From contig CAIIXF020000011.1 of the NCBI GenBank assembly GCA_903813345.2, forward strand, positions 30,746,166-30,806,165: a stretch of DNA of 60,000 bases. The letters run 5' to 3'. This document shows positions 32,036-43,333 of this stretch, one piece after another. The first letter of the stretch is position 1. Each line of letters begins with the position of its first letter. The notes under the pieces are model-generated. The model saw nothing but the letters and a program-made list of their open reading frames with translations. It did not search any database and was not told the DNA's origin. This DNA comes from Owenia fusiformis. Its lineage: Eukaryota; Annelida; Polychaeta; Sabellida; Oweniidae. Made by a program: the position numbers and the translations under genes.

Positions 32036-32301
32036 TATTATGTCATTTTGTTCCAATGAGGTTCGGATAGATGTTTCATTTCATTCCGAACATATGACAC
32101 CAAGAACAAAATAAGTGACTGATGTGTTTTCTAAAACAATATAGAGAAAAGTACTGGTATTTTTTCAAACTAAATTGTTACCATTCAAAAGATGATCATT
32201 TAATTGACGATGTGTACAAGTTTCAGAATTTTTTGATGACTGGTTCAGAAAAACATGTGTTCAATTCAGTTCGCCGATATCGATACCAATCCTTTGTCCA
32301 T

Positions 32302-32918
32302 GAACCCTTTCCATAGTATTATTTTTCTCAATTTTTCTGTCATATTTTCAGAGGTCTAAAATTCATACTTCAATATGTTTAGTGTTTCTATTTGTATCAC
32401 CACAGTGAGCCTGGGTACACAAATGATAGGTGGAAACTGAGACTAATATACTCTAAATGTTACTCTTTTATGTTAGTCTCAGGTGGAAACAACAAAATTG
32501 AGAAAAATGTCAGATTGAAAGACATAGATTTTGATGGACAAAATATTCTAAAAACATGTGCTTTCTGTTTCGGTCATCTTGGAAAATGTTTGAAAACTTT
32601 AGCTTCACCTTAACACTGGTTTATTTGTAAAAGCAATGAAATCATTCATTATGGTGTCTTCATCAATTTGGTGAAAGCAATATGATGCACAAAGGAGTAC
32701 TCTTCGAGTACCCATGGACGAATGTCAGAGAAAGATACAAATCTTACGGGAACTTTTCTGTGAAATGTAAACTGATATTAGAATGTAAAATAACTACTAT
32801 TTGAGTCTTTTTTATAATAAAGTGACCAATCACAAGTTGTTTGATGTACATTTTTAGGTTATAGTCAAGGGTTATAGTCGTCAGATCACCCTGGTGCTTA
32901 ATTGTTTTGTTATTGTAG
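32302..32918 (+). other. Gene-free stretch upstream of the GULO-like first visible exon
   Basis: It holds a fragment (32610-32705, AACACTGGTTTA, GATGCACAAAGGAGTACTCT) shared with 22560-22690. No promoter is recognised. If the exon at 32919 is internal, the true first exon lies further upstream, possibly beyond the repeats. Confidence 0.5.
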
Positions 32919-33092
32919 GTTTTATTAATTCGGGTTGCCATAGCGACAACTTCTGGCTGCCCAAACCTGGAGTCTCACAGAAAAGCTCTTGAAGGCAAAT
33001 TAGGAAGTACGGTTCAAATCAAGATATTCAATGATTTTTCGGGACGAAAATCTTATAATGTTCTATGGGCTAAACCGACGTCCGTGAGACAG
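32919..33092 (+). CDS. GULO-like FAD-linked lactone oxidase, first visible exon
   Basis: It follows TTGTTATTGTAG and ends CAG/GTGAGT in phase 0. It reads VLLIRVAIATTSGCPN, LESHRKALEGKLGSTVQIKI and FNDFSGRKSYNVLWAKPTSV. The FNDFSGRKSY...KPTS stretch fits the first strand of the FAD-binding domain of sugar-lactone oxidases (an F-x-N-W-S-G-like motif, then P-x-S). There is no ATG in this frame within the exon, so an upstream coding exon or a non-standard start is implied. The hydrophobic VLLIRVAIA could belong to a signal peptide begun upstream. Confidence 0.6.
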
Positions 33093-33406
33093 GTGAGTCT
33101 GTGTGATGTTCACGTGATCAGGTGATGATCATCCCTTCTTCTGAAGAAGTCTTATTGATCGCTGCTACTTAATGCATGCATTCTAGAAAAACTAGATAGT
33201 TGGCTGTTAATTTGTAATAATTATATATACTTTTGACAGTATTTGCGTATTGCTAGGTGAGGGAAAACTAAAAAAAAATACGCCTAACCGTTTTTAAATG
33301 TGTTTGATAGAATCAATACTGAAAATAAGCATATCAAAATTAAAGACCAAAGTATAATATCATATGGAAAGGTACATTCATATTTTACACGCAAAACATT
33401 TGTATA

Positions 33407-33892
33407 CTTCAGATCCCGCGTGACACAAAAAATGCCACCCACATAATGTTTCATAACTTTTTGTCTGAAAAAATTCTGACTTGTTTTTTCGCACATTAAA
33501 ATTACACTCCATCTTACAACTCCAAAAGAATTTTCAGATGACTAGCTCACCTAGATGCACACTTATGAGCATTACAAAATGTGTCGTCTATTCCTTCGCT
33601 GGCACAACTGGATCTTACACAAAAAATGGTACCCACCTTTTGTTACATAATTTTGGAAATAAGTTATAATGATTTTATCAACAACTACATCATTTTGTGA
33701 TTAAATGAATTAATCCCTGAAATTACAAGTCAAAATCAACAGTATTTACAAAGTTATGTTACAAAAGCTGGGTGGCAGATTTTTGTGTAGAATCCATGTG
33801 TGTCTGCAAAGGAATGGACGACATGTAGAAAAAATGTTGCAACGCTCATAAAATTTGATCGGGGTGTCATTTTTTGTGTCACCCTGTAAATT
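33407..33892 (+). repeat. Imperfect foldback MITE in GULO-like intron
   Basis: Two inverted halves share GACACAAAAAATG, ATGTGTCGTCTATTCCTTCGC (complement near 33815) and a final CACCCTGTA. The right end TGTCACCCTG/TA resembles mariner-type MITEs; the left end is unclear. It lies in the 1.3-kb intron at 33093-34394, whose other content near 34090-34260 is a G+C-richer stretch with repeated AGTCCCA/AGCCCCATG words. Confidence 0.45.
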
Positions 33893-34394
33893 AGTTTTAC
33901 GGGCAATAGACCTGTGGCCTCTTGTAATTTAGGGAGTCTCAATCACGTTATTCTTTCGAAATAACACGGCTGAGAAGAATCAAAATATAAGAGGCCACAC
34001 ATGCAAACCTACGTATGCAAACGTTTTGTACGTAAAATATGAGTGTATTTATCCATGACCATTATAGTATTGCAATGATACACGATGCCCCATGGATCGA
34101 AAGAGCTTTGTAGGATTTTGCCGCATGATGCCCCCATCGAGCCCATCGGGTCTCATGGGACTCAATGCGGCTTCACGTGGAAAAGTCCCACGAGATCCCT
34201 TAGAATCCGATCGGGCAAAGCCCCATGAAGTCCGACAAAGTCCCATGTGGTCCTATGCAATGTTGAATCTACGGAGGTCCTAACGTGTCTCGTTGGTGTG
34301 TATTGGATTCCATTCCATTTCTTCAAGTCCATTGACATACATCCAAACACACGCATTAAAGATGTTTCAGAGCAAAATTCTTTATTAATTTCAG

Positions 34395-34544
34395 ATTTCA
34401 AAGTTGGTCAAGCAAGCCAAAAAATTAGGTTTGACTGTGCGGACCGTCGGTGGTGGTCACTCCTGGTCCCCTTTACACCCCGACCCTTGTCAAATAGGAG
34501 TGTCTTTATCAGACCTTAAAGGAGAGAAGTACTCTTTAGATGCA
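34395..34544 (+). CDS. GULO-like oxidase, FAD-binding exon with GGGHS
   Basis: The acceptor AATTTCAG and the donor GTAAGT give phase 0 at both ends. It reads ISKLVKQAKKLGLTVRTV, GGGHSWSPLHPDPCQIGVSL and SDLKGEKYSLDA. VGGGHS is the flavin motif of the VAO/PCMH fold; its His is the residue to which FAD is covalently attached in GULO and ALO enzymes. The motif is intact, so flavin binding is plausible. Confidence 0.9.
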
Positions 34545-35025
34545 GTAAGTATCATTGGTGTCCATTCGAGGTATATCCTCCTAGGTGCGGGCTAATCAGA
34601 ATCATATACAGAAAAATAGGTAAAATGTAACCAGGAGAACGATAAGTGGTTCGGCTCTTAACTAAAAACCCTGATCATATCACATATCATTTCATTGCGA
34701 AGGTGAGTCCATTCTTTAAAACAATGGAAGAAAATGTACTCATCTCTTGTTACAACTGTACATTCTTTAAAATAAACTACAGTTCATTTTACTGTGTTGC
34801 CACCTAAGTGGGGTTAAGAACAAATTTACTGGCTAGCATTTCATGACCAAATCGAGTTGAAATTAGGTATTGCTTGTTGCTATGTCAGTGATAACAAGAT
34901 CTAGAGACTTCACTCTCCTTACCAAACTAAGTTGACATTCTAGGTATTTGTGTTGCTCTAATCAAAAGACAACCATCTCCTTACCAAAGTGGGTTTTATT
35001 TCGGATATTTTTGTTGCTATTGTAG

Positions 35026-35169
35026 GAAAACAACAGACTCACCGTGTTATCGTCGGAGAACGTAGAGCAGATAATGCAATGGGCTGCAAACAAAAATGTG
35101 ACATTAGGACCCATGCCTCTTAGAGTGTTGGACGCTTCCTTTCCCGGAATCATCGGAACTGGTTCTCAT
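35026..35169 (+). CDS. GULO-like oxidase, FAD-binding exon
   Basis: Bounded by GCTATTGTAG and GTGAGT, phase 0. It reads ENNRLTVLSSENVEQIMQWA, ANKNVTLGPMPLRVLD and ASFPGIIGTGSH. The GIIGTGSH turn corresponds to the conserved AG-x-I-x-T-G-x-H loop that contacts FAD pyrophosphate in this family. Confidence 0.9.
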
Positions 35170-35584
35170 GTGAGTAAACTACAGTAAAACCTTTCTTATC
35201 CGAACGCCATAGGGACTGTTCGAAACAGTAGGTGCTCATATTTCAACTTCTTTACAACAGTGTCACGATTTAAGAGTAGACAAAATTCGGATTTTTATTC
35301 TAATGATATAAACCGTAAGCTTTTTTTCACCTTACACAATACCTAAATGATTAGAAGAGTACTTACATGTCAGTTTTTATATGCCATTTCAAAGTCGATT
35401 TCATTACAAAGTCACTCCAATCTAAAATCGTGACATATATCCATGTTATTAACATGTGAGTCTGTGGAAGATAACAAATAGGTCAAAAGAGGTGTTCAAG
35501 AATGTCCAGATACTAGTAAACAGGTTTCACTGTTATTTATGAGAAACTGACTGTAACTTGTTGCCACCCCATGTCCAATTTCAG

Positions 35585-35758
35585 TCGTCGAATATAAATG
35601 CTAGTCCCATTGCGAATGATGTGGTCGGACTTGAGCTCGTAGATGGAAAGGGCCAAGTCCGGAAATTCTCAGATAATGATGAGGAGGACAAAGAAGTTAT
35701 TGACGCATGTAGGGTCCATCTCGGATTGTGTGGCATCATTTACAAAACAACAATAAAG
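35585..35758 (+). CDS. GULO-like oxidase, end of FAD domain
   Basis: It opens after CCAATTTCAG and ends ATAAAG/GTCAGA, phase 0. It reads SSNINASPIANDVVGLELVD, GKGQVRKFSDNDEEDKEVID and ACRVHLGLCGIIYKTTIK. The pattern V-x-x-L-x-L-V-x-x-x-G, then an acidic stretch and H-L-G-x-C-G-I-I, is typical of the last part of the FAD-binding domain (FAD_binding_4). Confidence 0.9.
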
Positions 35759-35928
35759 GTCAGAATACAAATGTGATTAAAGTATGTTCGGTAGGGTGTA
35801 TACTTAGCAGGCCTGAATCCCTTTGGGCGGATCGATATTTTTTGGAAGGGAGGTTTGATCTTGTTTTAACGGAACATAGAAAAATGCAAAATTTACACCA
35901 TTCTCTGAAAGTTCCAATCTAAATATAG

Positions 35929-36155
35929 GTGATCCCTGATTTCAAATTGAAATTCTCATCTGGAGTTATTCCCGTACGTAAACTACTCGATACGACGAAT
36001 CGTAAAGATCTTGTGATGAACAACTGGGGCGTCGTCATGATAATGCCTTTGACATTTGCTGGTGCGACACAAGCTGAGAAGCAGGTGATGAACGCCGATC
36101 CGTTACGGAGAATACCAGAGAGCTATGACATCAGAAATGAAAACTTTTTCGTAAG
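35929..36155 (+). CDS. GULO-like oxidase, substrate-domain exon
   Basis: The acceptor AAATATAG and the donor GTAAG/GTACGT leave phase 2. It reads VIPDFKLKFSSGVIPVRKLL, NNWGVVMIMPLTFAG and YDIRNENFFVR. This begins the C-terminal lactone-oxidase (ALO) domain. Confidence 0.88.
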
Positions 36156-36362
36156 GTACGTAAGAAGAGGATTGGAGAATATTGATACATTTTTTACTGA
36201 AATTTGTTTTACTGTATACAATGGCGTTTTTAACATTTTCAATTGAATAACCAGCATTCAATAAAATCTTCGTGATAGGCCTGTCCAATAAGTCCCCTTT
36301 TAGAGAACCAAAGAAATTCTGGTATATTAGACAAATGATATGAAACAATGGTTATATTATAG

Positions 36363-36594
36363 GATATGGAGCGAGGTAGACCAGAACACGCCAATACAGG
36401 ATCCTCAGCCCGACAGCATAACGTTAGCTGATGGATCGTCTTATAGCACTACGTCTGTGATCAAACCTTTTTCGTCAGGAATCTATAATGGGGCTTTCTC
36501 GATTGAACCCATAGGCTGTGTTAGGCCCAGGTCAGCGATATCATTTGCCCAACCAGAATCTGACGATTTTCTTGCAAGTAGCGCAACTTTGGAG
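36363..36594 (+). CDS. GULO-like oxidase, substrate-domain exon
   Basis: The acceptor TTATATTATAG joins in phase 2, completing an Arg codon. It reads IWSEVDQNTPIQDPQPDS, ITLADGSSYSTTSVIKPFSS and GAFSIEPIGCVRPRSAISFA, and ends TLE/GTAGCA. It is part of the ALO domain. Confidence 0.86.
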
Positions 36595-36908
36595 GTAGCA
36601 TATTTAAAAAGAAAATAATTAATCTATTAATTCATGTGCAGAGGGTCTTGTTTGAGTTTATACTTAATTTTTATAAACTATTTTTACACTTGAGATACTG
36701 TAAACGACACGTCTGATTTAATTTTACAAATGGTTTTTAAGATATTTGAGGTGTGACATGAAGATCGCTTAATTATGATCTCATATTTTTTAGTTTTCAG
36801 ACATACATAATCATCTTGTATTAGCCTAGTGTTGGGTGCCCTTATCAGATTAACCTCGGGGTGAGGTGTTATAAGGGCGTGAAGCAAAACCAATTGTCTA
36901 AATTTCAG

Positions 36909-37028
36909 AACGGCCTGAATGTGCTTGAAAGAATATTCAAAGACATTGGTTTCTATTCCCGTTTATTTGGGGCAAATATTATACGCTGGATGAAACACGA
37001 CGATCGGTGTTTGCTTTGTAACACTAAT
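36909..37028 (+). CDS. GULO-like oxidase, substrate-domain exon
   Basis: Bounded by TCTAAATTTCAG and GTAAGT, phase 0. It reads NGLNVLERIFKDIGFYSRLF, GANIIRWMKHDDRCLLCNTN. The I-R-W-M-K-x-D-D stretch matches the family's conserved R-x-x-x-x-D-D-x-x-L region near the active site. Confidence 0.88.
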
Positions 37029-37081
37029 GTAAGTATGCATCTGAACAGTTCCTAGTTCGATTTAGATTGAAAGTAATCTAA

Positions 37082-38685
37082 GGCCCCAATCACACCATAC
37101 TAGTTCTCAACCGTTCTTTCCAGTCCTACGAAATATCCGTAAAACGGGCTAAGTCTGGCTGTGGTCGTGAAATATGTCAAAAATAATTAGCCACTTCGTT
37201 CATAAACAGTCTTCAATACGTCCATCTCATTCCTAGTTCGTTCAGGTCGCACCATGTCGATATGCACGCGCACTACAAATTGATATCCGATTGCACAACG
37301 TCGTTAACTCGTCGTAGGGTCGAAGTACGGCAATTACGTTCCTAGTCTAGTAGGTCATCTCGTTTGAAGTACGTTGTCACACGATCTAATTAGAGAACGG
37401 TATGGTCGCCATCGAATTTTGAATCATTTCAAAATTTTAAAATCATCTTCCCGTCTCAGAACGTTCATCAAGTTCGTAAATAGACCCTAGAAAGTTGCAG
37501 CTACGTTCATTCCGTTCACACACAGTTTAAAACCAGTTTTGAAGAACGCAGTGGCAACTTGTTTGGTGTGATAGCTATATTTTTGCTAACTCGTTCATAA
37601 GCAGTCTTAAATACGTTATTAATCAGTTTAAACCCGTTTGCAATTAGTTCTACCTCGTTCTCAATACGTCCTCAGACAGTTCAACTCGTTGTTAAAACGT
37701 CCCTAGTAAGATTGAAGTACGACGGCTCCGTATGTAGCACGTCCAGCTCGTCGTTAGTACGTTGTCACTCGTTCCAATTAGAGAACGTATCGACCACGAG
37801 CACATTTTTAGCATGTTCTAAGTTCTGGAGGACCTACCCGTTCGAGTACGTTCGATGAAGTTTGAAAATAGACCCAAAACGGTTCTAAGTACGTCCAGTC
37901 CGTTCATACACAGTTGAAGCCCGTTTTCGAGAACGTAAGTGGGGTAACTTGACATTCACTTTAGTCCAACTGACCTCATAGTGCAATTCAACAATGGCTA
38001 ACTAGTCTCAACCAATTAGATCGCTCATTCACCTACCCTACTATTACACCGAATTTGTTTTCACTAAACTGTGTGCAAACGGAATGAACGTAGCTGCAAC
38101 TTTTTAAGCCCCCCTCACATATGAACGGTTCCACTAAACGCAGTCTTGCGAAAAGGAATCGAGTAAAACTCGTTCCCATTAGTATGTGTACGTTGTACAT
38201 CGTCGGGGTGTTCGTATGTGTAAGCATCCCTTCAGAAAGCTTCGATGGCTTCGGAAGCATGCGCACGTTTACGTTCCCAATCGCCAGAATTGTCATCGCA
38301 AGACAGCGTTTGATGGAATTCGTTCATATTTGAGGGGGCCTTTACAGTCTAATTACGAACTTCATGGACGTGCTCGGACGGGAAGGTGATTTAGAATCAT
38401 TTCAAAATTCGATGGCGACCATACTGTTCTGTAATTAGCTCGTGTGACAACGTATTTCAAACGAGATGACCTACTAGACCAGGAACGTAATTGCCGTATT
38501 TCAACCCTACAAGGGACGCGTTTTGCAGCACGTGTACACGCCGACATGGTGCGACCTGAACGAACTACGAATACGATGTACGAATTGAAGACTGTTAATG
38601 AAAGAAGTAGATAATTAGCCCGTTTTTCGACTTTTTCGTAGGACTGGAAAGAACGGTTGAGAACAAGTTTGGTGTGATGAGGGGT
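37082..38685 (+). mobile_element. Foldback transposon in GULO-like intron, TAA target duplication
   Basis: Left end GGCCCCAATCACACCATACT and right end TTTGGTGTGATGAGGGGT are inverted. Pairing continues through TTCTCAACCGTTCTTTCCAG and TCCTACGAAA. The arms also pair at 37330-37440 with 38390-38510. TAA occurs on both sides (37079-37081 and 38686-38688), as in PIF/Harbinger-type insertions. The interior repeats degenerate words (CGTTCATAAACAGTCTT, CGTTCATACACAGTTGAAGC). There is no coding capacity. A smaller foldback is nested at 38104-38347. Confidence 0.8.
38104..38347 (+). mobile_element. Small nested foldback MITE
   Basis: AAGCCCCCCTCACATATGAACG at the left pairs with CGTTCATATTTGAGGGGGCC at the right. 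It sits inside the central part of the larger foldback. Target duplication unclear (TTTA-like). Confidence 0.55.
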
Positions 38686-38991
38686 TAAAGTAAAACTTAT
38701 CAATGAATAATACATGGATTCAAAGTGGATGAACGTGATTGAAATCGACACAAGTACTCATCCCAATAGTTGTAATAATGAGCACACTTTTGTGCATAAA
38801 AAGGTCATGAAGTTTCTGCCTACAACTCTTGAAATCATGGGAAAAGAAAATTCTTACCTCTGAGGCTGCGCCATTTTGTTACCGAAACGGACTCGTTTTC
38901 GTAACTATTTTGAAGAGTTACACTACGGTGCTCACACAGGATAGCGCATTGTTATCCTTACTGAGCAAACACCTTTCATTATTTTTTCTAG

Positions 38992-39108
38992 ATAGCAGAC
39001 GCTAACAAGAAGGTGATGTTTTATGAAGCGTCGACTAACTTTGACGGTTGTAATGATTATATAATTGGCAGCACTGGGAGGACCAGACTACGAGAGTTCG
39101 AGACTGAG
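38992..39108 (+). CDS. GULO-like oxidase, exon before C-terminus
   Basis: The acceptor TTTTTTCTAG and the donor GTTTGT, phase 0. It reads IADANKKVMFYEASTNFDGC, NDYIIGSTGRTRLREFETE. It continues the ALO domain; the preceding 1.96-kb intron is mostly the foldback element. Confidence 0.82.
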
Positions 39109-39439
39109 GTTTGTCATCAATTAAACCTTTTGCGAAATTAATTTTCACTTGTATCCATTGCAAAGCTTGTATTTGCGAATACAACTTTCAGCTGTCGGCT
39201 ACCGGATTAACCTACTATTTTATGGTTAATCCATGTGTAGCCACGTGGAATCCAAGCAAGTCTTGAACACATTATATTAAACTATACAACAATCGGGAAC
39301 CATTTAGTATGCTATCCTAAAGGAGTCCGATAAGTTAATGTTTGATGATTGATTTCTCAGAGTTTTAGTTATTCAGACAGGTTATTTTATTTCACAATAG
39401 TCTCACATTTTTGATCTTTTGTTTATTCATCTTATTTAG

Positions 39440-39646
39440 TTTGGCGCTGGTGTTATGAAAAATAACTCGCAGTCGTTACCACACTGGGCCAAGCACAACC
39501 CGTACGTTCCTGGAATGACCGACCTCTTTAGATCCAATTTGAATGAAAATCTGGCATCCTTCCTGAATGTGCGTGCCAAGTACAAGCTTGACAAGAAAAA
39601 TGTGTTTGTGAATTGCCATTTGAGAGATATTTTTACTCTAGTGTAA
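39440..39646 (+). CDS. GULO-like oxidase, last exon with PHWAK motif
   Basis: It opens after CTTATTTAG and ends at TAA (39644-39646). It reads FGAGVMKNNSQSLPHWAKHN, PYVPGMTDLFRSNLNENLAS and FLNVRAKYKLDKKNVFVNC. The P-H-W-A-K segment is the conserved HW(G/A)K motif of sugar-1,4-lactone oxidases, required for catalysis and found near the C-terminus. The whole gene gives about 510 residues over the visible exons, somewhat longer than the usual 430-450. Function is inferred as oxidation of an aldonolactone, possibly the last step of ascorbate synthesis. Substrate preference cannot be read from sequence. Confidence 0.9.
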   Translation, partial: FGAGVMKNNSQSLPHWAKHNPYVPGMTDLFRSNLNENLASFLNVRAKYKLDKKNVFVNCHLRDIFTLV

Positions 39647-40206
39647 TTCTTTGACTTCATCAACTTGTGATGTATACTTCGGAAACTATCAAGACGATTT
39701 TGAAAATGATTGATAATTACAGAGACATATGAATCATGTTTTATATGTTTTGCTAATTACTATGTATATAAATGATAGGGGCTTTTGTATCATCAACACC
39801 TAACACAGGAAAAAGTAGGAAAAGGGTGACAAATACTATTTGTAGGCTTATCTTAATTTTGAATATAAGGCTTATCAGGTTTTGAAAAGTCAGCAAAATA
39901 CATAATGCTAAATATGCTTGTATCTACATTTTTAACAGAATGTAAAACATTTTAGGCATATCTGACCTTTAAATTGTTCTTCACTATTTGAAAAAGTGAA
40001 TATTTGTGATTGCTATTCATACTCAAATAATGACGTAATCTAGTTTATTTAATTGTCAATGTTATTAGGCTTGAACTTTGTCTTAATTCTAAGTATCAAA
40101 ATATTCTGAGATTGGGTAAATTTTATATTGCACGCTTATGTATTGTATTGTACACACCTTTGTTGCAATATTATAAAATGTAAGTATCCATGGCGTGCAA
40201 AATAAA
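39647..40206 (+). promoter_or_regulatory. GULO-like 3' region with AATAAA in duplicated DNA
   Basis: No coding sequence follows the stop. The first strong poly(A) signal is AATAAA at 40201-40206, within the block shared with the ARID1 3' region. The two genes may therefore use the same type of 3' end. A transcript end before 40043 is also possible. Confidence 0.45.
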
Positions 40207-40571
40207 GAGATCATAATAAGTCAATTGAAAACCTTTTCATGAGTTACTAGTGGTTAACTAGTTAATACATTTTACTTAAGATATGTTGTCATGACAAAAG
40301 TTATATTGCCTAGGCAACCTTTACTGGGCAACATGAAGTTGCTTTAAAATGTACTGTAGTATATATGGCATTACATAGTATGTGTATATCTATTCTTTAT
40401 ACTTGTCCAATGTTGAAATGTACATAAATTGATATGATTATACAAATATAAAAATAAGTTGTTTTGTCTTCTTAATTATTTAGATATCCAATTCCCAAGG
40501 TGTAGATATCCTTTAGTAATAGAGTGAAGCATCATTTGCATGTATTTCTGTAACTCAAAATCTGAAACTTA
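40043..40571 (+). repeat. Copy of ARID1 downstream block, first piece
   Basis: It matches 10639-11160 closely, including CATGGCGTGCAAAATAAAGA and GTGGTTAACTAGT, with small indels such as an added CCTAGGCAA near 40310. It is broken off at 40571-40582 by the 11.6-kb inverted-repeat element and resumes at about 52190. Confidence 0.88.
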
Positions 40572-41117
40572 ATATTAATGATGAGGGAAGTTAGTGCAAC
40601 AGATTTTTGACAGTTGATAATTTTTTGGCGAGTAGTTTCTGGCTGTAAAAAATAAATGCATTTAAAAGAGCAATGCATAATCTTCAAGAAAAGTTCAAGG
40701 AAAGGTTCCAAGATCAATTGGATTATCTCATAACTCGTGTTTAATCCACCCACTAACAGCTTTTTTTTTCACCATCATCCATCAATTTTTTTACAATTTT
40801 TTATTCAAAATTACATTGAACTTGAACACATGTTTCATCACACCAAATATGTAAATCATTCCATAAAGGGATTTATATTTGTTTTTTTAATTGTTTTCGA
40901 AAAAACTATTTAAAAAAATGCACGTTTACAGAAATAATTTAGAAGTGATGCAAAAGATGGCAATGTTTTTCAATAACATGAATGGTTTGGTGATTTACTC
41001 ATGTGTGCTGTGTTTTAATCTCTGCATTCACTGACTGAGTCAGCCTATTGAAAAACCATAGAGATAAATAATACAAACACAGTAATAGTAAACATTTTGT
41101 ACTCCAAGCTCATATAC

Positions 41118-42551
41118 ACACTGTTATAGCATGACGGTTACAGGGGCATCAAAAGGATTTGCCAAGGGAGGGGTGACTTTTGGGTATGGATAGGTCATAC
41201 GTAAAGCGCGCTGCACGCAAAGCGCAATTTAGGGGGATCAGGGGGCATGCCCCCAGAAATTTTTAAAAATTTAAACCCCCTCTAGTTCATTCTGAACATA
41301 TCTCAGCACAACATTTCCAATAAGAAAAACAAGAAAAAATGTGTTTTTAGAAATCTTAACTTGACTTTGACTAAAAAGAACTTTGATTTTTACTAAAATA
41401 TACATCAAAGTATTGTATGGGTTCCTGAGAAACTATACATGGTATAGGATTAAATATAATATGAGAAATGAGATCTTCTATGCCTGATTTAGACTATGTA
41501 CTAACATAGTGTCATTTCTGTCAATATTACACTTTGACTTTAATTAGCTTTAGAGCTTTCAATTCTAGGCTCAGTTTCAAATCTAAAAAAAATCAGCGAA
41601 AGGGGGAGGGGGTTATGCCACCTTTGAAAACGATGTTGGACTGCTACGTTCACTGATTTATCCAATAAAATGGCCACGATGGAACAGAAAATTAAGCTTT
41701 GTGCATTACTTTCTACTACTCTGACGGGATACCAACTATACGGTACGTATCGAAACCACTACGTCCCGCAAAACCATCATTTTGAATTTTAAACATACCA
41801 GGTGTTTGAAAATCAAGGATTGTGTGTCCCATACTGCACCGTTTTATTCAAACTTATGCCATTAAAAGCAAAAATGCCTCTCTGTCTGTCTCTTAGTGTA
41901 CAAAGTTCCTCGTTCCAGCTGTGAGATTAAGCAAATTTTCGTACCTTTCAACTGTAAGCCTAGTTATCTCGCAAGTATTTAACTCATTTTCGCCCATAAT
42001 TTCAGAATTGACCCTCATTTTAACCCTCCATCGCTACGTCTTCATGTTTGGGCATTAAATGCAGCAGTTTTGAAATCACCCGCACGTCTGTTCAAAATTA
42101 ACCAATATGTTCTGTCGTCTTCCACATCGTCTTTGTAGTCATAAACTCGACGGGGTATAGTGGAAGACGACAGGATGTTATATAATAATAATGTTGAAAG
42201 AGGCTATCAGATCTAGCAACCTTGACCTGACAGGTGTACAGGTTTACTTACAGTTAATATTTTGAGTGGCTCTGAGGCACATATACTGAGAGAATGGACT
42301 AAAAATTATGAAGATGGATATTTCAGTTTATATTCTGCTTCTTGTAGACCACCTGGCAGATTTGACCCAGTCTTTATAACCATCCATATATACGTCACCG
42401 AATAGAACTAGGAAATCTTATCTTTGAATCTTGCCTACAGGCGAGAAAGAAGACATGCTGTCTTTCTCATCCGCCATTTTTTGTTATCGATATCGTTACT
42501 GCAAGATTTTGCAAATCACCCTGACGTAACACTCATGCTATAACAGGGTGA
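41118..42551 (+). mobile_element. Possible TIR element, CTGTTATAGCATGA ends
   Basis: ACACTGTTATAGCATGACGG at the left is inverted relative to CTCATGCTATAACAGGGTG at the right, 14 bp exact. Inside, an ATG at 41671 opens MATMEQKIKLCALLSTTLT and reaches a donor GTACGT near 41741, and a CCGCCATTTT word lies near the right end (42472). Target duplication not found. No further gene is seen in this 1.4-kb stretch. Confidence 0.35.
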
Positions 42552-42871
42552 TATAGGACTTTAAGGGTCAAGTGTTGAAATTCTAGATCACTTTATATAT
42601 CCTTGCATTTAATATGTAAAGGCCCGGTCACACCGCCCGGACGTTGCTGGAGCGTTCCTTGAACGTTGAAAAAATTCATCAACGCTCGTCAACGCGCACA
42701 AAATGGGGAAAAAAACAAAAACACGGGCGTTGGCTTAGCGGTGCACCGCTGAAGCCGGCGTTGCTTTAGCGTTGGTTAAGCGGTTGCGAGCGGTAGCTAG
42801 CGTTTGTTTAGCGGTAATGCGAGCGTTGGTATAGCGGCGTTCTGCGCATGAGAGCATTGCCTCGGCGGGGG

Positions 42872-42879
42872 TATAAATA
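42872..42879 (+). promoter_or_regulatory. TATA box in left foldback arm
   Basis: TATAAATA in GGGGGTATAAATAGCAGC faces inward. Its inverted partner TATTTATA is at 47690-47697. A G+C-rich upstream flank fits a core promoter, but no transcript start can be shown. Confidence 0.4.
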
Positions 42880-43333
42880 GCAGCAGCGTTGGTTTAGCAG
42901 CATATCGCGTTTGACTACTGGGAAATTATTTCAAGTGGGAAGTGTTTAAGAGTAAAGATCTTTATTGGAATTTGTAACTTTAACAAAAGTCCTTCAAGGA
43001 TTAAAGAAGAAATGTTTTAAATCTAAAGTGCTTCTATTAATGTAATATGACATTAAGAATGAATAACATTACAATTTTCTTTAATAATCTCTCATATTTA
43101 TTTATTTATTTATTTATTATTTATTATTTATTTATTATTTAGACTTACACTTTTAAATCAGTGGCACACTAAAAATATTTAGGTGCGTCTACAGTCAAAA
43201 TACATACATGATCATTAAAATATCTAAAATCGTTCTTATAAGTCAGGTTTAAAAATCTTTGTTAAAAACTGTTTTACCAGTCCATCTACAATATAAAATT
43301 GATCGTGCCCCCATTGACTGAGAACATCATCAC

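Larger units (their letters stand above)
30591..32301 (+). mobile_element. Foldback/TIR element interrupted by a mariner
   Basis: The left end AAAGGATTGGTATCGATATG pairs with the right end ATATCGATACCAATCCTTT, with further pairing through GGCGAACTGAATTCAAC. Without the mariner it is about 710 bp. Pieces of the family occur at 20100-20660, 26140-26415, 57730-57890 and 58985-59170. An open frame on its minus strand (30331-30879) has no family resemblance and is not called. Confidence 0.65.
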
